This document shows positions 49,509-57,827 of a stretch of DNA of 64,000 nt, in pieces; positions within the stretch are counted from its first letter, which is position 1, and every line of letters begins with the position of its first letter. Position numbers and translations under genes: made by a program. The DNA is from JBFAPK01 sp040676675 (GTDB lineage: Bacteria > Actinomycetota > Actinomycetes > Mycobacteriales > Micromonosporaceae): assembly GCF_040676675.1 (NCBI RefSeq), contig NZ_JBFAPK010000013.1, positions 1 through 64,000 on the forward strand, read 5' to 3'. Under the pieces are notes generated by a model. That model worked only from the letters and a program-made list of their open reading frames with translations, ran no database searches and had not been told where the DNA came from.

Positions 49509-50609
49509 ATGCCAAGTTCCGTCCGCGCGGTCGTCGCCCGCGAGAAGGGCCAGCCCGTCACCATAGAAACGATCATCGTGCCCGATCCGGGCCCCGGTGA
49601 GGCGCTGGTCCGCGTCGCCGCCTGCGGGGTCTGCCACACCGACCTGCACTACCGCGAGGGCGGGATCGGCGACGACTACCCGTACCTGCTCGGCCACGAG
49701 GCCGCCGGGGTGGTGGAGGCGGTCGGGGACGGCGTCGACCAGGTCGCCCCCGGCGACTTCGTCGTGCTCAACTGGCGGGCCGTCTGCGGCCGCTGCCGCT
49801 CCTGCCGCCGGGGGCGGCCCTGGTACTGCTTCGCCACGCACAACGCCCGGCAGCCGATGACCCTGGCCGACGGTACGCCGCTGTCGCCGGCCCTGGGCAT
49901 CGGCGCCTTCGCCGAGAAGACGCTGGTCGCGGCCGGCCAGTGCACCAAGGTCGACCCGGCGGTACCGGCGGCGGTGGCCGGGCTGCTCGGCTGCGGCGTG
50001 ATGGCCGGCCTCGGCGCCGCGATGAACACCGGCGCGGTCGGGCGCGGCGACTCGGTGGCGGTCTTCGGCTGCGGCGGGGTGGGCGACGCCGCCATCGCCG
50101 GCGCGGTTCTCGCGGGCGCCACCACCGTGATCGGCGTCGACATCGACGAGCGGAAGCTGGAGCTGGCGCGCGCGTTCGGTGCGACGCACACGGTCAACTC
50201 GCGGGAACAGGACCCGGTCGAGGCGATCCGCGCGCTCACGGGCGGCGACGGCGCCGACGTCACGATCGACGCGGTCGGCCGGCCGGAGGTGTTCCGCCAG
50301 GCGTTCTACGCCCGCGACCACGCCGGAACCGTGGTCCTGGTCGGCGTGCCGACGCCCGAGATGACCCTCGAACTGCCCCTGCTCGACGTCTTCAGCCGGG
50401 GCGGCGCGGTCAAGTCCTCCTGGTACGGCGACTGCCTGCCGGAACGGGACTTCCCGACGCTGACCTCCCTGCACCTGCAGGGCCGGCTGCCGCTGGACCG
50501 GTTCGTCTCCGAGGAGATCGGGCTCGGCGACGTGGAGGCGGCGTTCACCCGGATGGGGGACGGAGGCGTGCTCCGCAGTGTGGTGCTGCTGGAGCGGCCG
50601 GAGGATTGA
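49509..50609 (+). CDS. mscR: S-(hydroxymethyl)mycothiol dehydrogenase
   Basis: 366 residues. Zinc alcohol dehydrogenase fold: catalytic Cys in ACGVCHTDLHYREGG and His in LGHEAAGVVEAVGDGV; the structural zinc cysteines in VCGRCRSCRRGRPWYC; NAD loop VFGCGGVGDAAIAG. The segment THNARQPMTLADGTPLSPAL and VPTPEMTLELPLLDVFSRGG are characteristic of MscR/AdhE2. It oxidises the mycothiol-formaldehyde adduct, detoxifying formaldehyde in mycothiol-containing actinomycetes. GGAGG is 10 bases before the ATG. A palindromic operator lies immediately upstream. Confidence 0.95.
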   Translation: MPSSVRAVVAREKGQPVTIETIIVPDPGPGEALVRVAACGVCHTDLHYREGGIGDDYPYLLGHEAAGVVEAVGDGVDQVAPGDFVVLNWRAVCGRCRSCRRGRPWYCFATHNARQPMTLADGTPLSPALGIGAFAEKTLVAAGQCTKVDPAVPAAVAGLLGCGVMAGLGAAMNTGAVGRGDSVAVFGCGGVGDAAIAGAVLAGATTVIGVDIDERKLELARAFGATHTVNSREQDPVEAIRALTGGDGADVTIDAVGRPEVFRQAFYARDHAGTVVLVGVPTPEMTLELPLLDVFSRGGAVKSSWYGDCLPERDFPTLTSLHLQGRLPLDRFVSEEIGLGDVEAAFTRMGDGGVLRSVVLLERPED

Positions 50610-50751
50610 GACCTGACCGGGAACCGCCGGCGGCGCGCAGCGATCCCGCCGCCGGTGGCCCCGCCGCTCGCTCCCCGGTTCGCGCCCGGTTCGAGGATTG
50701 ACCGGTGCGAAGTCGGGGCATACAGCGCGGGGGTACGGAAAGGAGGACACG

Positions 50752-51189
50752 ATGGCCGACGTCGTGAACGGCGGCCCGGCCCGGCCCGCCGCGCAGCAGT
50801 CCACCGGGGAGTTGATCCAGCGCGCCAGCGAGCAGATCTCCCGGCTCGTCCGCGACGAGCTGGCCCTGGCCCGGCTCGAACTGACCGAGAAGGGCAAGCA
50901 CGCCGGGCTCGGGGTGGGACTCTTCGGCGGGGGCGGGGTGCTGGCCGTGCTCGGCCTCGGCACGCTCGTGGCCGCCGCCGTGCTGCTGCTCGCGCTGGTG
51001 CTGCCGGCCTGGGCGTCGGCGCTCATCGTGGCCGGACTGCTCTTCCTGCTGGCCGGCGTCTTCGCGCTGGTCGGCCGCCAGCAGGTGAAACGGGCGGTAC
51101 CGCCGGTGCCGCTCGCGGCGGCCGAGGGCGTACGCGCCGACGTGGAGACGCTGGCCGCCGCGGTGCGGGACCACCGGGGCCGGTCGTGA
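50752..51189 (+). CDS. Phage-holin-like / DUF1469 membrane protein
   Basis: 145 residues. A helical N-terminus (STGELIQRASEQISRLVRDE, ALARLELTEKGKHAG) leads to a hydrophobic hairpin (LGTLVAAAVLLLALVLPAWA, LIVAGLLFLLAGVFALVG). This is the Holin-X / DUF1469 family, found in membrane-stress operons. AAAGGAGG is a textbook ribosome site before the ATG at 50752. The gene is coupled to the DUF3618 gene (GTGA) and, through it, to DUF4235. Confidence 0.9.
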   Translation: MADVVNGGPARPAAQQSTGELIQRASEQISRLVRDELALARLELTEKGKHAGLGVGLFGGGGVLAVLGLGTLVAAAVLLLALVLPAWASALIVAGLLFLLAGVFALVGRQQVKRAVPPVPLAAAEGVRADVETLAAAVRDHRGRS

Positions 51190-51629
51190 CCGCGACCAAC
51201 GGCGCGGGCGACCGCGAGGCGCTCCGGGCCGAGATCCAGCAGACCCGCGCCGAACTGGGCGAGACCGTCGAGGCGCTGGCCGCGAAGATGGACGTCAAGT
51301 CCCGGGTCAAGGGATCGGCCGCGCAGACCCGGCAGCGGATGCAGCAGCAGGCGGGTGAGGCGGCGCATCGGGTGCAGCAGCAGGCGGGTGAGGCCGCGCA
51401 GCGCGTGCAGCGGCAGGCGGGCGAGGCGGCCCAGCGCGTGCAGCGGCAGGCCGGACAGGCGGCGCAGCGGATGCAGCGGCAGGCGGGACAGGCGATGGCC
51501 TCGGTACGTGGCTCGGGTTCCGGGCTGGGCCGGACCGTCCGGACGTACCGCGTCCCGCTGGCCGCGGTCGGCGCGGGGGCCGTCGCCGCCCTCGTGGCGG
51601 TACTGGTGTGGCGGGGGAGACGCAGATGA
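51186..51629 (+). CDS. DUF3618 protein with coiled-coil repeat
   Basis: 147 residues. The N-terminal REALRAEIQQTRAELGETVE and ALAAKMDVKSRVKG form the DUF3618 module. Five tandem 11-residue units (for example RVQRQAGEAAQ) follow and should form a long amphipathic helix, as in apolipoprotein or LEA-like proteins; a single transmembrane segment (VGAGAVAALVAVLVWRG) ends the protein. It is likely a membrane-surface protein in the holin-like/DUF3618/DUF4235 operon. Starts at GTG 51186 overlapping the upstream stop. Confidence 0.88.
   Translation: MTATNGAGDREALRAEIQQTRAELGETVEALAAKMDVKSRVKGSAAQTRQRMQQQAGEAAHRVQQQAGEAAQRVQRQAGEAAQRVQRQAGQAAQRMQRQAGQAMASVRGSGSGLGRTVRTYRVPLAAVGAGAVAALVAVLVWRGRRR
51336..51500 (+). 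repeat. Five tandem 33-bp repeats inside DUF3618 gene
   Basis: Each 33-base unit encodes an 11-residue sequence beginning R(M/V)Q and containing QAG(E/Q)A. The nucleotide units are very similar, so the copy number may vary between strains. Confidence 0.85.
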
Positions 51630-51895
51630 GCGACGGGCGCGGCATGATCGCGTACAAGCCGGTGGGGCTGCTGCTCGGGATGGGGGCCGGCCTGCTGGCC
51701 GGCGCCCTCTTCCGACAGGTCTGGCGGCTGACCGGGGACGGGGACGCCCCGAACGCCACCGACGAGGACCGGCACTGGGCCGAGATCATCGCCGCCGCCG
51801 CGCTCCAGGGCGCCATCTTCGCGGTCGTCCGGGCCGCCGTCGACCGGGGCGGCGCCGTCACCGTACGGCGGTTGACCGGCCGCTGGCCCGGCTGA
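51626..51895 (+). CDS. DUF4235 membrane protein
   Basis: 89 residues. Two hydrophobic segments (AYKPVGLLLGMGAGLLAG; IIAAAALQGAIFAVVRAAV) enclose a short acidic loop with TDEDRHWAEI, the DUF4235 pattern. ATG 51626 overlaps the DUF3618 stop. Third gene of a coupled membrane operon whose members are often co-inherited in actinomycetes and probably assemble together. Confidence 0.9.
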   Translation: MSDGRGMIAYKPVGLLLGMGAGLLAGALFRQVWRLTGDGDAPNATDEDRHWAEIIAAAALQGAIFAVVRAAVDRGGAVTVRRLTGRWPG

Positions 51896-51923
51896 CGCCG
51901 AACCGTCGGCGGTGCGGGCTCGG

Positions 51924-51929
51924 TAGGCT
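51924..51929 (+). promoter_or_regulatory. Candidate -10 element (TAGGCT) for leaderless lipoprotein gene
   Basis: TAGGCT is seven bases before the ATG at 51937, with no ribosome site between. Confidence 0.55.
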
Positions 51930-51936
51930 CCCGCCT

Positions 51937-52641
51937 ATGCGCCGACCCCTCACGTTCGCCGCGGCCCTGCTCCTCCTCCTGACCGCCCTCACCGCCTGCA
52001 CTGGTCGCGAACCCCGGCCCCCGGCCAGCGCGGGACCGAGCGGCTCGGCGGGACAGCTCCCGCCGGCCGACGGGCTGTTGCGGGAGGCCGCGGCCGAGCT
52101 GCGCGACCTTCGGACCGTACGTTTCGAGATCAGCACCAACGGCGGCGACCTGCTCGGGATCCGCTCCGCCAGCGGGCGGGTGACCGCCGCGGGCGAGGCC
52201 GACGGCAAGGTGCGGCTGGACCAGACCGGCGTCGCCTCGGACCTGTCGTTCGTCGTCAAGCCCCCCGACCTGTACGTCAAGGGCCTGGCCGCCGGCGGCT
52301 GGCAGCGCCTCCCGCTCGCCGCGGCCGCCGCCGTCTACGACCCGTCGGCGCTGCTCTCGCCCGAGCGCGGCCTCGCCCGACTGGTCGGTACCGCCCACGG
52401 GACCACGGAGGCCCGCGAGGAGCTGGGCGGGGTGCCGACCTACCGGATTCGCGGCACGCTCGCCGGCGCCGGGCTCGCCGTGCTGGTCCCCGGGCTCAGC
52501 TCGGACGCCACCGGCACGCTCTGGGTCGGCACCGACCGGCGCCTGCTGCACCAGGCCCGGTTCGCGGTACCGGGACAGTCCGGTGAGGTCACCGTGACCT
52601 TCTCCGACTTCGATGCGCCGGTGACCGTCGTCAAGCCCTGA
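51937..52641 (+). CDS. LppX/LprG-family lipoprotein
   Basis: 234 residues. Signal peptide MRRPLTFAAALLLLLTALTA with lipobox LTAC; the mature protein has the half-barrel features of LppX_LprAFG (DGLLREAAAELRDLRTVRFE, LYVKGLAAGGWQRLPLAAAA, TGTLWVGTDRRLLHQARFAV). In mycobacteria this family binds and moves glycolipids across the envelope. The gene is apparently leaderless and monocistronic, immediately after the DUF4235 operon. Confidence 0.9.
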   Translation: MRRPLTFAAALLLLLTALTACTGREPRPPASAGPSGSAGQLPPADGLLREAAAELRDLRTVRFEISTNGGDLLGIRSASGRVTAAGEADGKVRLDQTGVASDLSFVVKPPDLYVKGLAAGGWQRLPLAAAAAVYDPSALLSPERGLARLVGTAHGTTEAREELGGVPTYRIRGTLAGAGLAVLVPGLSSDATGTLWVGTDRRLLHQARFAVPGQSGEVTVTFSDFDAPVTVVKP

Positions 52642-52715
52642 GCGGTCCGCTTTGGCGGTACCGCCGGGCGGATGGTGGTGCCGCCTCAGGTCACATGTCG
52701 GAGAATTTCGTCGGG

Positions 52716-52881
52716 TAGGCTGTGCGAAGTTTTTGCGTACGTGGTTTGCTTTCCACGCTGTTGCGAGATGGCGTGGTTTGAGAGAAGTCTCCTTGGTGGG
52801 GGCGGACTCAGGCGCCGCTGCTCGAAAACGGCCAATCGGCCGCACGGCGTGCTCGGCCGCCAGTTTTAGAAGGAGATACAC
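52716..52881 (+). promoter_or_regulatory. Promoter and long leader of the cold-shock gene
   Basis: TAGGCT at 52716-52721 is a -10 candidate; the leader then runs ~155 bases to the ATG. It is comparatively AT-rich at its start and contains a small hairpin (CGTGG/CCACG at 52739-52756). Long structured leaders control cspA mRNAs by temperature in other bacteria; here this is inference. Confidence 0.5.
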
Positions 52882-53085
52882 ATGGCGCAGGGAACCGTGA
52901 AGTGGTTCAACGCAGACAAGGGCTTCGGCTTCATCACCGTCGACGGCGGGGGTGCTGACGTGTTCGTCCACTTCTCGGCCATCCAGACCAGCGGCTACCG
53001 CACGCTGGAGGAGAACCAGCGGGTGGAGTTCGAGATCGCCCAGGGTCAGAAGGGTCCGCAGGCCGAGCAGGTCCGCCCCATCTGA
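52882..53085 (+). CDS. Cold-shock protein (CspA family)
   Basis: 67 residues with both RNA-binding motifs of the cold-shock fold: RNP1 KGFGFITV and RNP2 VFVHFSAI, starting MAQGTVKWFNADKG. It is an RNA chaperone that melts structured mRNA. The ribosome site AGAAGGAGA seven bases before the ATG is the strongest in the window, indicating high expression. A strong terminator follows ~85 bases after the stop. Confidence 0.97.
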   Translation: MAQGTVKWFNADKGFGFITVDGGGADVFVHFSAIQTSGYRTLEENQRVEFEIAQGQKGPQAEQVRPI

Positions 53086-53409
53086 TCCGCTGACGGCCGG
53101 CGGCCCACGCCGGCACCGAACCGCTCCAGGTACCACGACTTGCGGTAAGACCACGAGCTCAGGTACCACGGCGAGCCCCGTGTCCCCGTCCGGGACGCGG
53201 GGCTCGCCGCCGTCGTGGGGTCGATGCGATGCCCGCGTCGCGACCGCGGAATCATGCCGACCGTCACCGCGCGCTCGCCCACTGTCGCGGCGGACGTTCC
53301 CGGTGTCGCGGTGGATGCTCGCTGTCGTGACGGGCGCGGGTCCGGTGTACGTCGCGTCGCATCGAACGTTGCCCCGGGCGCGCCCGTTACGTTACGAAAC
53401 CGTCCGGAT
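53086..53409. other. Intergenic region after cspA-type gene
   Basis: CAGGTACCACG occurs at 53127-53137 and 53160-53170. The terminator hairpin is at 53170-53208. The remainder to 53409 holds no gene that I can support; the short stretch ACGTTACGAAAC near 53390 is its only AT-richer part. Confidence 0.5.
53170..53208 (+). terminator. Hairpin terminator of the cold-shock gene
   Basis: GGCGAGCCCCGTGTCCC and GGGACGCGGGGCTCGCC pair over 17 positions with one G-U, around a five-base loop. Confidence 0.75.
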
Positions 53410-53619
53410 TCACCCTGACGGGGTACGCCGACGCCGCGCCCGCAGCCCCAATCCGACCGCCACCAGCCCGACCAGCACCACCACCGGACCGGCCACCACC
53501 CAGAAACGTTGCCCGCTCATCGCGCTGCCGGTCAGGTAGTCGAGGCCCTGCAGCGTCCACACGGCACCCACGACGATGGCGAGCAGCCCGAGTGTGAGCG
53601 CCAACCAACTCCTCGACAC
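53410..53619 (-). CDS. Small two-helix membrane protein
   Basis: 69 residues from GTG 53619, which has GGAAGGAGA upstream. Two hydrophobic helices (WLALTLGLLAIVVGAVWTLQ and VVAGPVVVLVGLVAVGLGL) are joined by a loop with GLDYLTGSAMSGQRFW; the end is basic. Widespread in actinomycetes as a hypothetical protein. It lies 126 bases downstream of the aldo/keto reductase gene, on the same strand. Confidence 0.75.
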   Translation of the reverse strand: MSRSWLALTLGLLAIVVGAVWTLQGLDYLTGSAMSGQRFWVVAGPVVVLVGLVAVGLGLRARRRRTPSG

Positions 53620-53744
53620 GTCTTCTCCTTCCGACTGCACGGGGACGCCCGACCGGACCGGCGCGCCGGTCCGGTCCCTCGCCCGGATCGCCGGCCGGGC
53701 CCGGTCCGCGCCATCCGCGACGGGAGCCGGCCGGCGCCGGCGGG

Positions 53745-54728
53745 TCACCAGCGGTGGTGCACCTGCGGCCGGATCAGCTCGTCGTAGACCGCGGCCACCT
53801 CGGCCAGCGCCTCCGGCGGCAGCGGGGCGAGCGCCGCCGCGTCGCTGTTGGCCCGGGCCTGCTCGGGGTTGCGGGCGCCGGGGATCACCACGGTGACGCC
53901 GGGCTGGTCGAGGATCCAGCGCAGGGCGAACTGCGCCATGGTCGCCCCCTCCGGCACCAGCGGGGCCAGCCGGCGGACCGCCTGGAGACCCAGGGAGAAG
54001 TCGACCCCGGAGAAGGTCTCGCCCACGTCGAACGCCTCGCCGTGCCGGTTGTAGGTCCGGTGGTCGTCGGCCGCGAACGTGGTGTGCTCGTCGTACCGGC
54101 CGGAGAGCAGGCCGCTCGCGAGCGGGACCCGGGCGATGATGCCGACCCCGGCCTCGGCCGCGGCGGGCAGCACCTCGGTCACCGGCTTGTGCCGCAGGGC
54201 GTTGAGGATGATCTGGACGCTGGCCACGCCGGGACGGGCGATGGCGGCGCGCGCCTCGTCGACCGTCTCCACGCTCACTCCGTACGCCTTGATCCGCCCC
54301 TCCTCGACCAGCGTGTCGAGCGCGTCGTAGACGGTGTCGGTGACGAACACCGGGCTCGGCGGGCAGTGCAGCTGCACCAGGTCCAGCGCCTCGACGCCGA
54401 GGTTGGCGCGGGAGCGGTCGGTCCAGGCCCGGAAGTTGTCGAGCGTGTACGCCCCGGGCGTCTGCGGGACGCGCCGGCCCATCTTGGTCGCCACGGTCAG
54501 GCCGGCGTCGGGGTGCTCGCGCAGGAACCGGCCGATGAGCTGTTCGCTGCGCCCGTCACCGTAGACGTCGGCGGTGTCGATGAAGGTCACGCCGGACTCG
54601 ACCGCCGCCGCGAGGATCGACGTGGCCGTCTCCTCGCTGACCTCGCCCCAGTCGGCACCCAGCTGCCAGGCGCCGAGACCGATCACGCCGACCTCACGCC
54701 CCAGCCGGGGAAAACGTCGCTTCTCCAC
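53745..54728 (-). CDS. Aldo/keto reductase
   Basis: 327 residues. The barrel has GLGAWQLGADWGEVSEETA, the catalytic Tyr in FIDTADVYGDGRSEQLIGR, Lys in LTVATKMGRRV and His in LVQLHCPPSP. It reduces aldehydes or ketones with NADPH; substrate unassigned, nearest in look to the YdhF/PhdF-type group that also includes beta subunits of K channels. Seems leaderless: TAGGCT lies seven bases before the GTG at 54728. Divergent from tam. Confidence 0.9.
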   Translation of the reverse strand: MEKRRFPRLGREVGVIGLGAWQLGADWGEVSEETATSILAAAVESGVTFIDTADVYGDGRSEQLIGRFLREHPDAGLTVATKMGRRVPQTPGAYTLDNFRAWTDRSRANLGVEALDLVQLHCPPSPVFVTDTVYDALDTLVEEGRIKAYGVSVETVDEARAAIARPGVASVQIILNALRHKPVTEVLPAAAEAGVGIIARVPLASGLLSGRYDEHTTFAADDHRTYNRHGEAFDVGETFSGVDFSLGLQAVRRLAPLVPEGATMAQFALRWILDQPGVTVVIPGARNPEQARANSDAAALAPLPPEALAEVAAVYDELIRPQVHHRW

Positions 54729-54735
54729 GGGGAGG

Positions 54736-54741
54736 AGCCTA
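54736..54741 (-). promoter_or_regulatory. Candidate -10 element (TAGGCT) for aldo/keto reductase
   Basis: On the minus strand TAGGCT is seven bases before GTG 54728. Confidence 0.55.
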
Positions 54742-54787
54742 ACTTGTGGGCTCGGGCCCCGACTTGTGCGCCGTCCCGGCCCGCCGG

Positions 54788-54793
54788 TATCGT
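54788..54793 (+). promoter_or_regulatory. Candidate -10 element (TATCGT) for tam operon
   Basis: TATCGT lies 34 bases before the ATG at 54828; a ribosome site (GGGAG) exists before tam, so this mRNA probably has a short leader. Confidence 0.45.
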
Positions 54794-54827
54794 CCCAGCA
54801 AGACGTACGTACGGTTTGGGAGCTGGC

Positions 54828-55613
54828 ATGTGGGACCCGGCAACGTATCTGCGGTACGGCGACGAGCGCTCGCGCCCCTTCTTCGACCTGGTGGCCCGCG
54901 TGGCGGCCGACCGGCCCCGGGAGGTCGTGGACCTCGGCTGCGGCCCGGGCAACCTGACCGCCGCGCTCGCCACCCGCTGGCCGGACGCCCGCGTCCGGGG
55001 CGTGGACTCGTCGCCCGAGATGATCGAGCGGGCGGTGGCGCGGGGAAGCGCGGTCGACTTCACCGTCGGTGACGTACGGGACTGGTCGCCGACGCCGGAG
55101 ACCGACGTGCTGGTCACCAACGCCGTCCTCCAGTGGGTGCCCGGCCACGAGCCGCTGCTGTCGCGCTGGGCCCGTGAACTGCCCGCCGGGGCGTGGCTCG
55201 GGCTCCAGGTGCCGGGCAACTTCGACGCCCCCTCACATCGCGCCCTGCGCGACGTCGCCCGGCTGCCGCGCTGGCGGGACCGGGTCGCCGACCTGCTGCG
55301 CGACGACCCGGTCCGGGACCCGGCGGGCTACGCCGAGCTGCTGGTCGGTGCCGGGTGCGCCGTGGACGCCTGGGAAACTACCTACGTGCACCTGCTGCCG
55401 GCCCGGGACGTGATCGACCACCCGGTGCTGCGCTGGATGGAGGGGACCGCGCTGCGGCCGGTACGCTCCGCGCTCGGCGACGGCCCGGACTGGGCGGAGT
55501 TCCGCGCCGAGCTGGGCGACCGGCTCGAAAAGGCGTACCCCGTCCGCGCCGGGCAGGTGTACTTTCCGTTCCGCCGTGTCTTCTGTGTCGCCCGTACCGG
55601 CGCCCGATCCTAG
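54828..55613 (+). CDS. tam: Trans-aconitate 2-methyltransferase
   Basis: 261 residues, the family's normal length. MWDPATYLRYGDERSRPFFD is the diagnostic start; motif I is VVDLGCGPGNLTAALATRWP, then VDSSPEMIERA, and VTNAVLQWVPGHEPLL. The enzyme methylates trans-aconitate, a spontaneous and inhibitory isomer of cis-aconitate, with SAM. It is followed after nine bases by the deaminase gene, so the two form an operon. GGGAG precedes the ATG. Confidence 0.92.
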   Translation: MWDPATYLRYGDERSRPFFDLVARVAADRPREVVDLGCGPGNLTAALATRWPDARVRGVDSSPEMIERAVARGSAVDFTVGDVRDWSPTPETDVLVTNAVLQWVPGHEPLLSRWARELPAGAWLGLQVPGNFDAPSHRALRDVARLPRWRDRVADLLRDDPVRDPAGYAELLVGAGCAVDAWETTYVHLLPARDVIDHPVLRWMEGTALRPVRSALGDGPDWAEFRAELGDRLEKAYPVRAGQVYFPFRRVFCVARTGARS

Positions 55614-55622
55614 GGAGAACCC

Positions 55623-56651
55623 GTGACCGACCTGTCGGCCTTCATCGCCGGACTGCCCAAGGTGGAGCTGCACGTGCACCACGTCGGCTCCGCCTCGCCG
55701 CGCATCGTGGCGGAGTTGGCCGCCCGGCACGAGGGTCGCACCCGGGTGCCCGCGGACCCGGAGGCGCTGGCACGGTTCTTCGAGTTCCGCGACTTCGCGC
55801 ACTTCATCGAGATCTACCTCCAGGTGGTGGACCTGATCCGCGACCCGGAGGACGTCTGGCTGCTCACCCACGAGATCGGGCGCGAGCTGGCCGCGCAGCA
55901 GGTCCGGTACGCCGAGCTGACCGTCACCCCGTACTCGCACGTGCACCGGGGTATCCCGGCACCGGCGTTCTGCGAGGCGATCGAGGACGCCCGCCGCCGC
56001 GCCGAGGCGGACTTCGGCATCCGGCTGCGCTGGTGCTTCGACATCCCCGGCGAGGCGGGGCTGCCCGCCGCCGAGGAGACGCTGCGCGTCGCCCTGGAGG
56101 AGCGGCCCGACGGGCTGATCAGCTTCGGCCTGGGCGGCCCGGAGATCGGGGTGCCCCGCCCGCAGTTCAAGCCCTACTTCGACAAGGCCCGGGCGGCGGG
56201 ACTGCGCTCGGTACCGCACGCCGGCGAGACCACCGGACCGGAGACCATCTGGGACGCGCTGCGCGAACTCGGCGCGGAGCGGATCGGACACGGCACCTCG
56301 GCGGTACGCGACCCCGAACTGCTCGCGTACCTGGCCGAACGGCGGATCGCCCTGGAGGTCTGCCCCACCTCCAACGTGCGCACCCGGGCGGTACCGACGA
56401 TCGAGGAGCATCCGCTGCCGACCATGGTCGAGGCGGGGGTCCTCGTCACGATCAACTCCGACGACCCGCCGATGTTCGGTACCACCCTCAACAACGAGTA
56501 CGCCGTCGCCGCGCGGCTGCTCGGCGCCGGTCCGGAGCAGGTGCTCCAGCTCGCCCGCAACGGGATCGAGGCGTCCTTCCTGGACGAACCGGAGCGGGCC
56601 CGGCTGCACGCCGAACTCGACGCGTACGCGGTCACGGCTCTCGCCGGCTGA
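55623..56651 (+). CDS. Adenosine deaminase family; probable aminodeoxyfutalosine deaminase
   Basis: 342 residues. Metal site: PKVELHVHHVGSASP (HxH), His in SVPHAGET with Glu, HGT in ERIGHGTSAV, and Asp-Asp in TINSDDPPMFG. The HVHHVGSASP variant of the usual HLHLEG motif is typical of a Streptomyces subgroup reported to deaminate 6-amino-6-deoxyfutalosine in the futalosine route to menaquinone; assignment to that reaction is from resemblance. Adenosine deaminase is the alternative. Its last 20 bases overlap the convergent gene. Confidence 0.88.
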   Translation: MTDLSAFIAGLPKVELHVHHVGSASPRIVAELAARHEGRTRVPADPEALARFFEFRDFAHFIEIYLQVVDLIRDPEDVWLLTHEIGRELAAQQVRYAELTVTPYSHVHRGIPAPAFCEAIEDARRRAEADFGIRLRWCFDIPGEAGLPAAEETLRVALEERPDGLISFGLGGPEIGVPRPQFKPYFDKARAAGLRSVPHAGETTGPETIWDALRELGAERIGHGTSAVRDPELLAYLAERRIALEVCPTSNVRTRAVPTIEEHPLPTMVEAGVLVTINSDDPPMFGTTLNNEYAVAARLLGAGPEQVLQLARNGIEASFLDEPERARLHAELDAYAVTALAG

Positions 56652-57360
56652 CCGCGCCCTCCCCGGCCGGGACGGTCCCGGCCTCGACCGGCTCGGGCCC
56701 GGCAGCCTCGGCAGCCCCGGGCTCGGCCGGCTCGGTCGCGGCGGTCTCGGCCTCGGCCGGCTCGGAGTTGCCCGCCGGGTAGGCCCCGGTGCGGGTGCGC
56801 CGCAGCGCCAGCACGATCAGCAGGATCGGCACCAGCGCACCCACGGCGAGCAGGCCGGCCACCAGCAGCGAACCGGTGCCGCCCAGCGCGCCCGAGGCGG
56901 CCAGTGGCGCGCCGTCGCAGGGCAGCGACTCGGCGGGCGCGTCCGGCCCGACCACCAGCACCGCCGCGCAGGAGACCGCACCCGGCGTCGCGACCTCGAC
57001 GTCGACCGTCCAGCGGCCCGGCGGCAGCGTGCCGGTGTAGACCACCGAGCCGGACGAGCCCGCGGTGCGCATGGGCTGCGGAGTGACGGTGCGGCCCTGG
57101 GACTCCCGGGCCGTGAAGGTGGCGCCGACCGGCTCGGTGACCTCGTGGCCGTCGTCCCAGGCCACGGCGACCCACACCGAGCCGCGCCCGTCGTGCTGGA
57201 TGGTCAGCCGCAACCCGTCGTGCGCCCAGGCCGGTGCGCCGGCGGCGGTGAGCAGCGCGACCACGGCGGCGAACAGCAGCGCGGCGCGGCGGGCCAGCCC
57301 GGTCGGGGCGGTACGGATCCAGGCGGCCGGCAGGCCACGGTGGCGGGACGGAGCGGTCAT
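56632..57360 (-). CDS. Exported membrane-anchored protein with CopC/YtkA-like domain
   Basis: 242 residues. A long signal peptide (LLFAAVVALLTAAGAPAWAHDG) is followed by a ~100-residue beta domain (RLTIQHDGRGSVWVAVAWDD, VVYTGTLPPGRWTVDVEVAT), one C-terminal transmembrane helix (SLLVAGLLAVGALVPILLIV) and a cytoplasmic Ala/Glu/Pro-rich tail. The beta domain resembles CopC/YtkA-like extracytoplasmic domains; function unknown. The end overlaps the deaminase gene by 20 bases tail to tail. Confidence 0.75.
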   Translation of the reverse strand: MTAPSRHRGLPAAWIRTAPTGLARRAALLFAAVVALLTAAGAPAWAHDGLRLTIQHDGRGSVWVAVAWDDGHEVTEPVGATFTARESQGRTVTPQPMRTAGSSGSVVYTGTLPPGRWTVDVEVATPGAVSCAAVLVVGPDAPAESLPCDGAPLAASGALGGTGSLLVAGLLAVGALVPILLIVLALRRTRTGAYPAGNSEPAEAETAATEPAEPGAAEAAGPEPVEAGTVPAGEGAVSRREP

Positions 57361-57827
57361 GCAGCACCTCGGGTGGGGACGTGACTGGCCCGGCGCGGGG
57401 TGCTGCGGGCGGCCGCGCCGGGCCAGTGACGTGGGGCAACGGGTCCGGCGTCACGGCCGCCGCGGACGAGCCGGAGCGAACGGGTGCCGGGGCCCTGCCA
57501 GTATCGCGCGATGTCGATTACTGCGCAGCCCCCCGTTAGGGGGTCGTTGCCGGATGGGCCGACCGGGGAGGATCGGCCGGTGCTGTCGTCCCGCGCCTCC
57601 TTCGCGTCCGGGCGCGCGCGGCGGGAAGGCAAGTGTGGGGGGACCGGCTCCCGCCGCGCGCACGCCTCCGCCGGACCGGATGGGATCTGTGGGCGATAAT
57701 CCGGCGGAACTGGTTGGGATCCCCTCCGATGCTGCCACCGCCGGGCCCGGCCGCGACCCGCGTTAACCCAGACCTAAGGCGAACTTGAAGCTCTCTTGCC
57801 GTTCGCCCGGCGGCCCGGTCCGGACCG
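57361..57827. other. 467-base intergenic region
   Basis: No gene I can support. GTGACG/CGTCAC arms (57426-57431, 57449-57454) with flanking GGCC form a hairpin upstream of the exported-protein gene. CCCCC/GGGGG arms around GTTA sit at 57530-57543. GTTAACCCAGACCTAAGG near 57763-57780 is AT-richer and follows the kinase stop. Six-frame readings here lack convincing protein character. Confidence 0.5.

Noticed and set aside
57484..57699. 71-codon plus-strand reading frame in the 467-base gap
   Set aside because: Composition is Arg/Gly/Ser/Ala-rich without domain or ribosome site.
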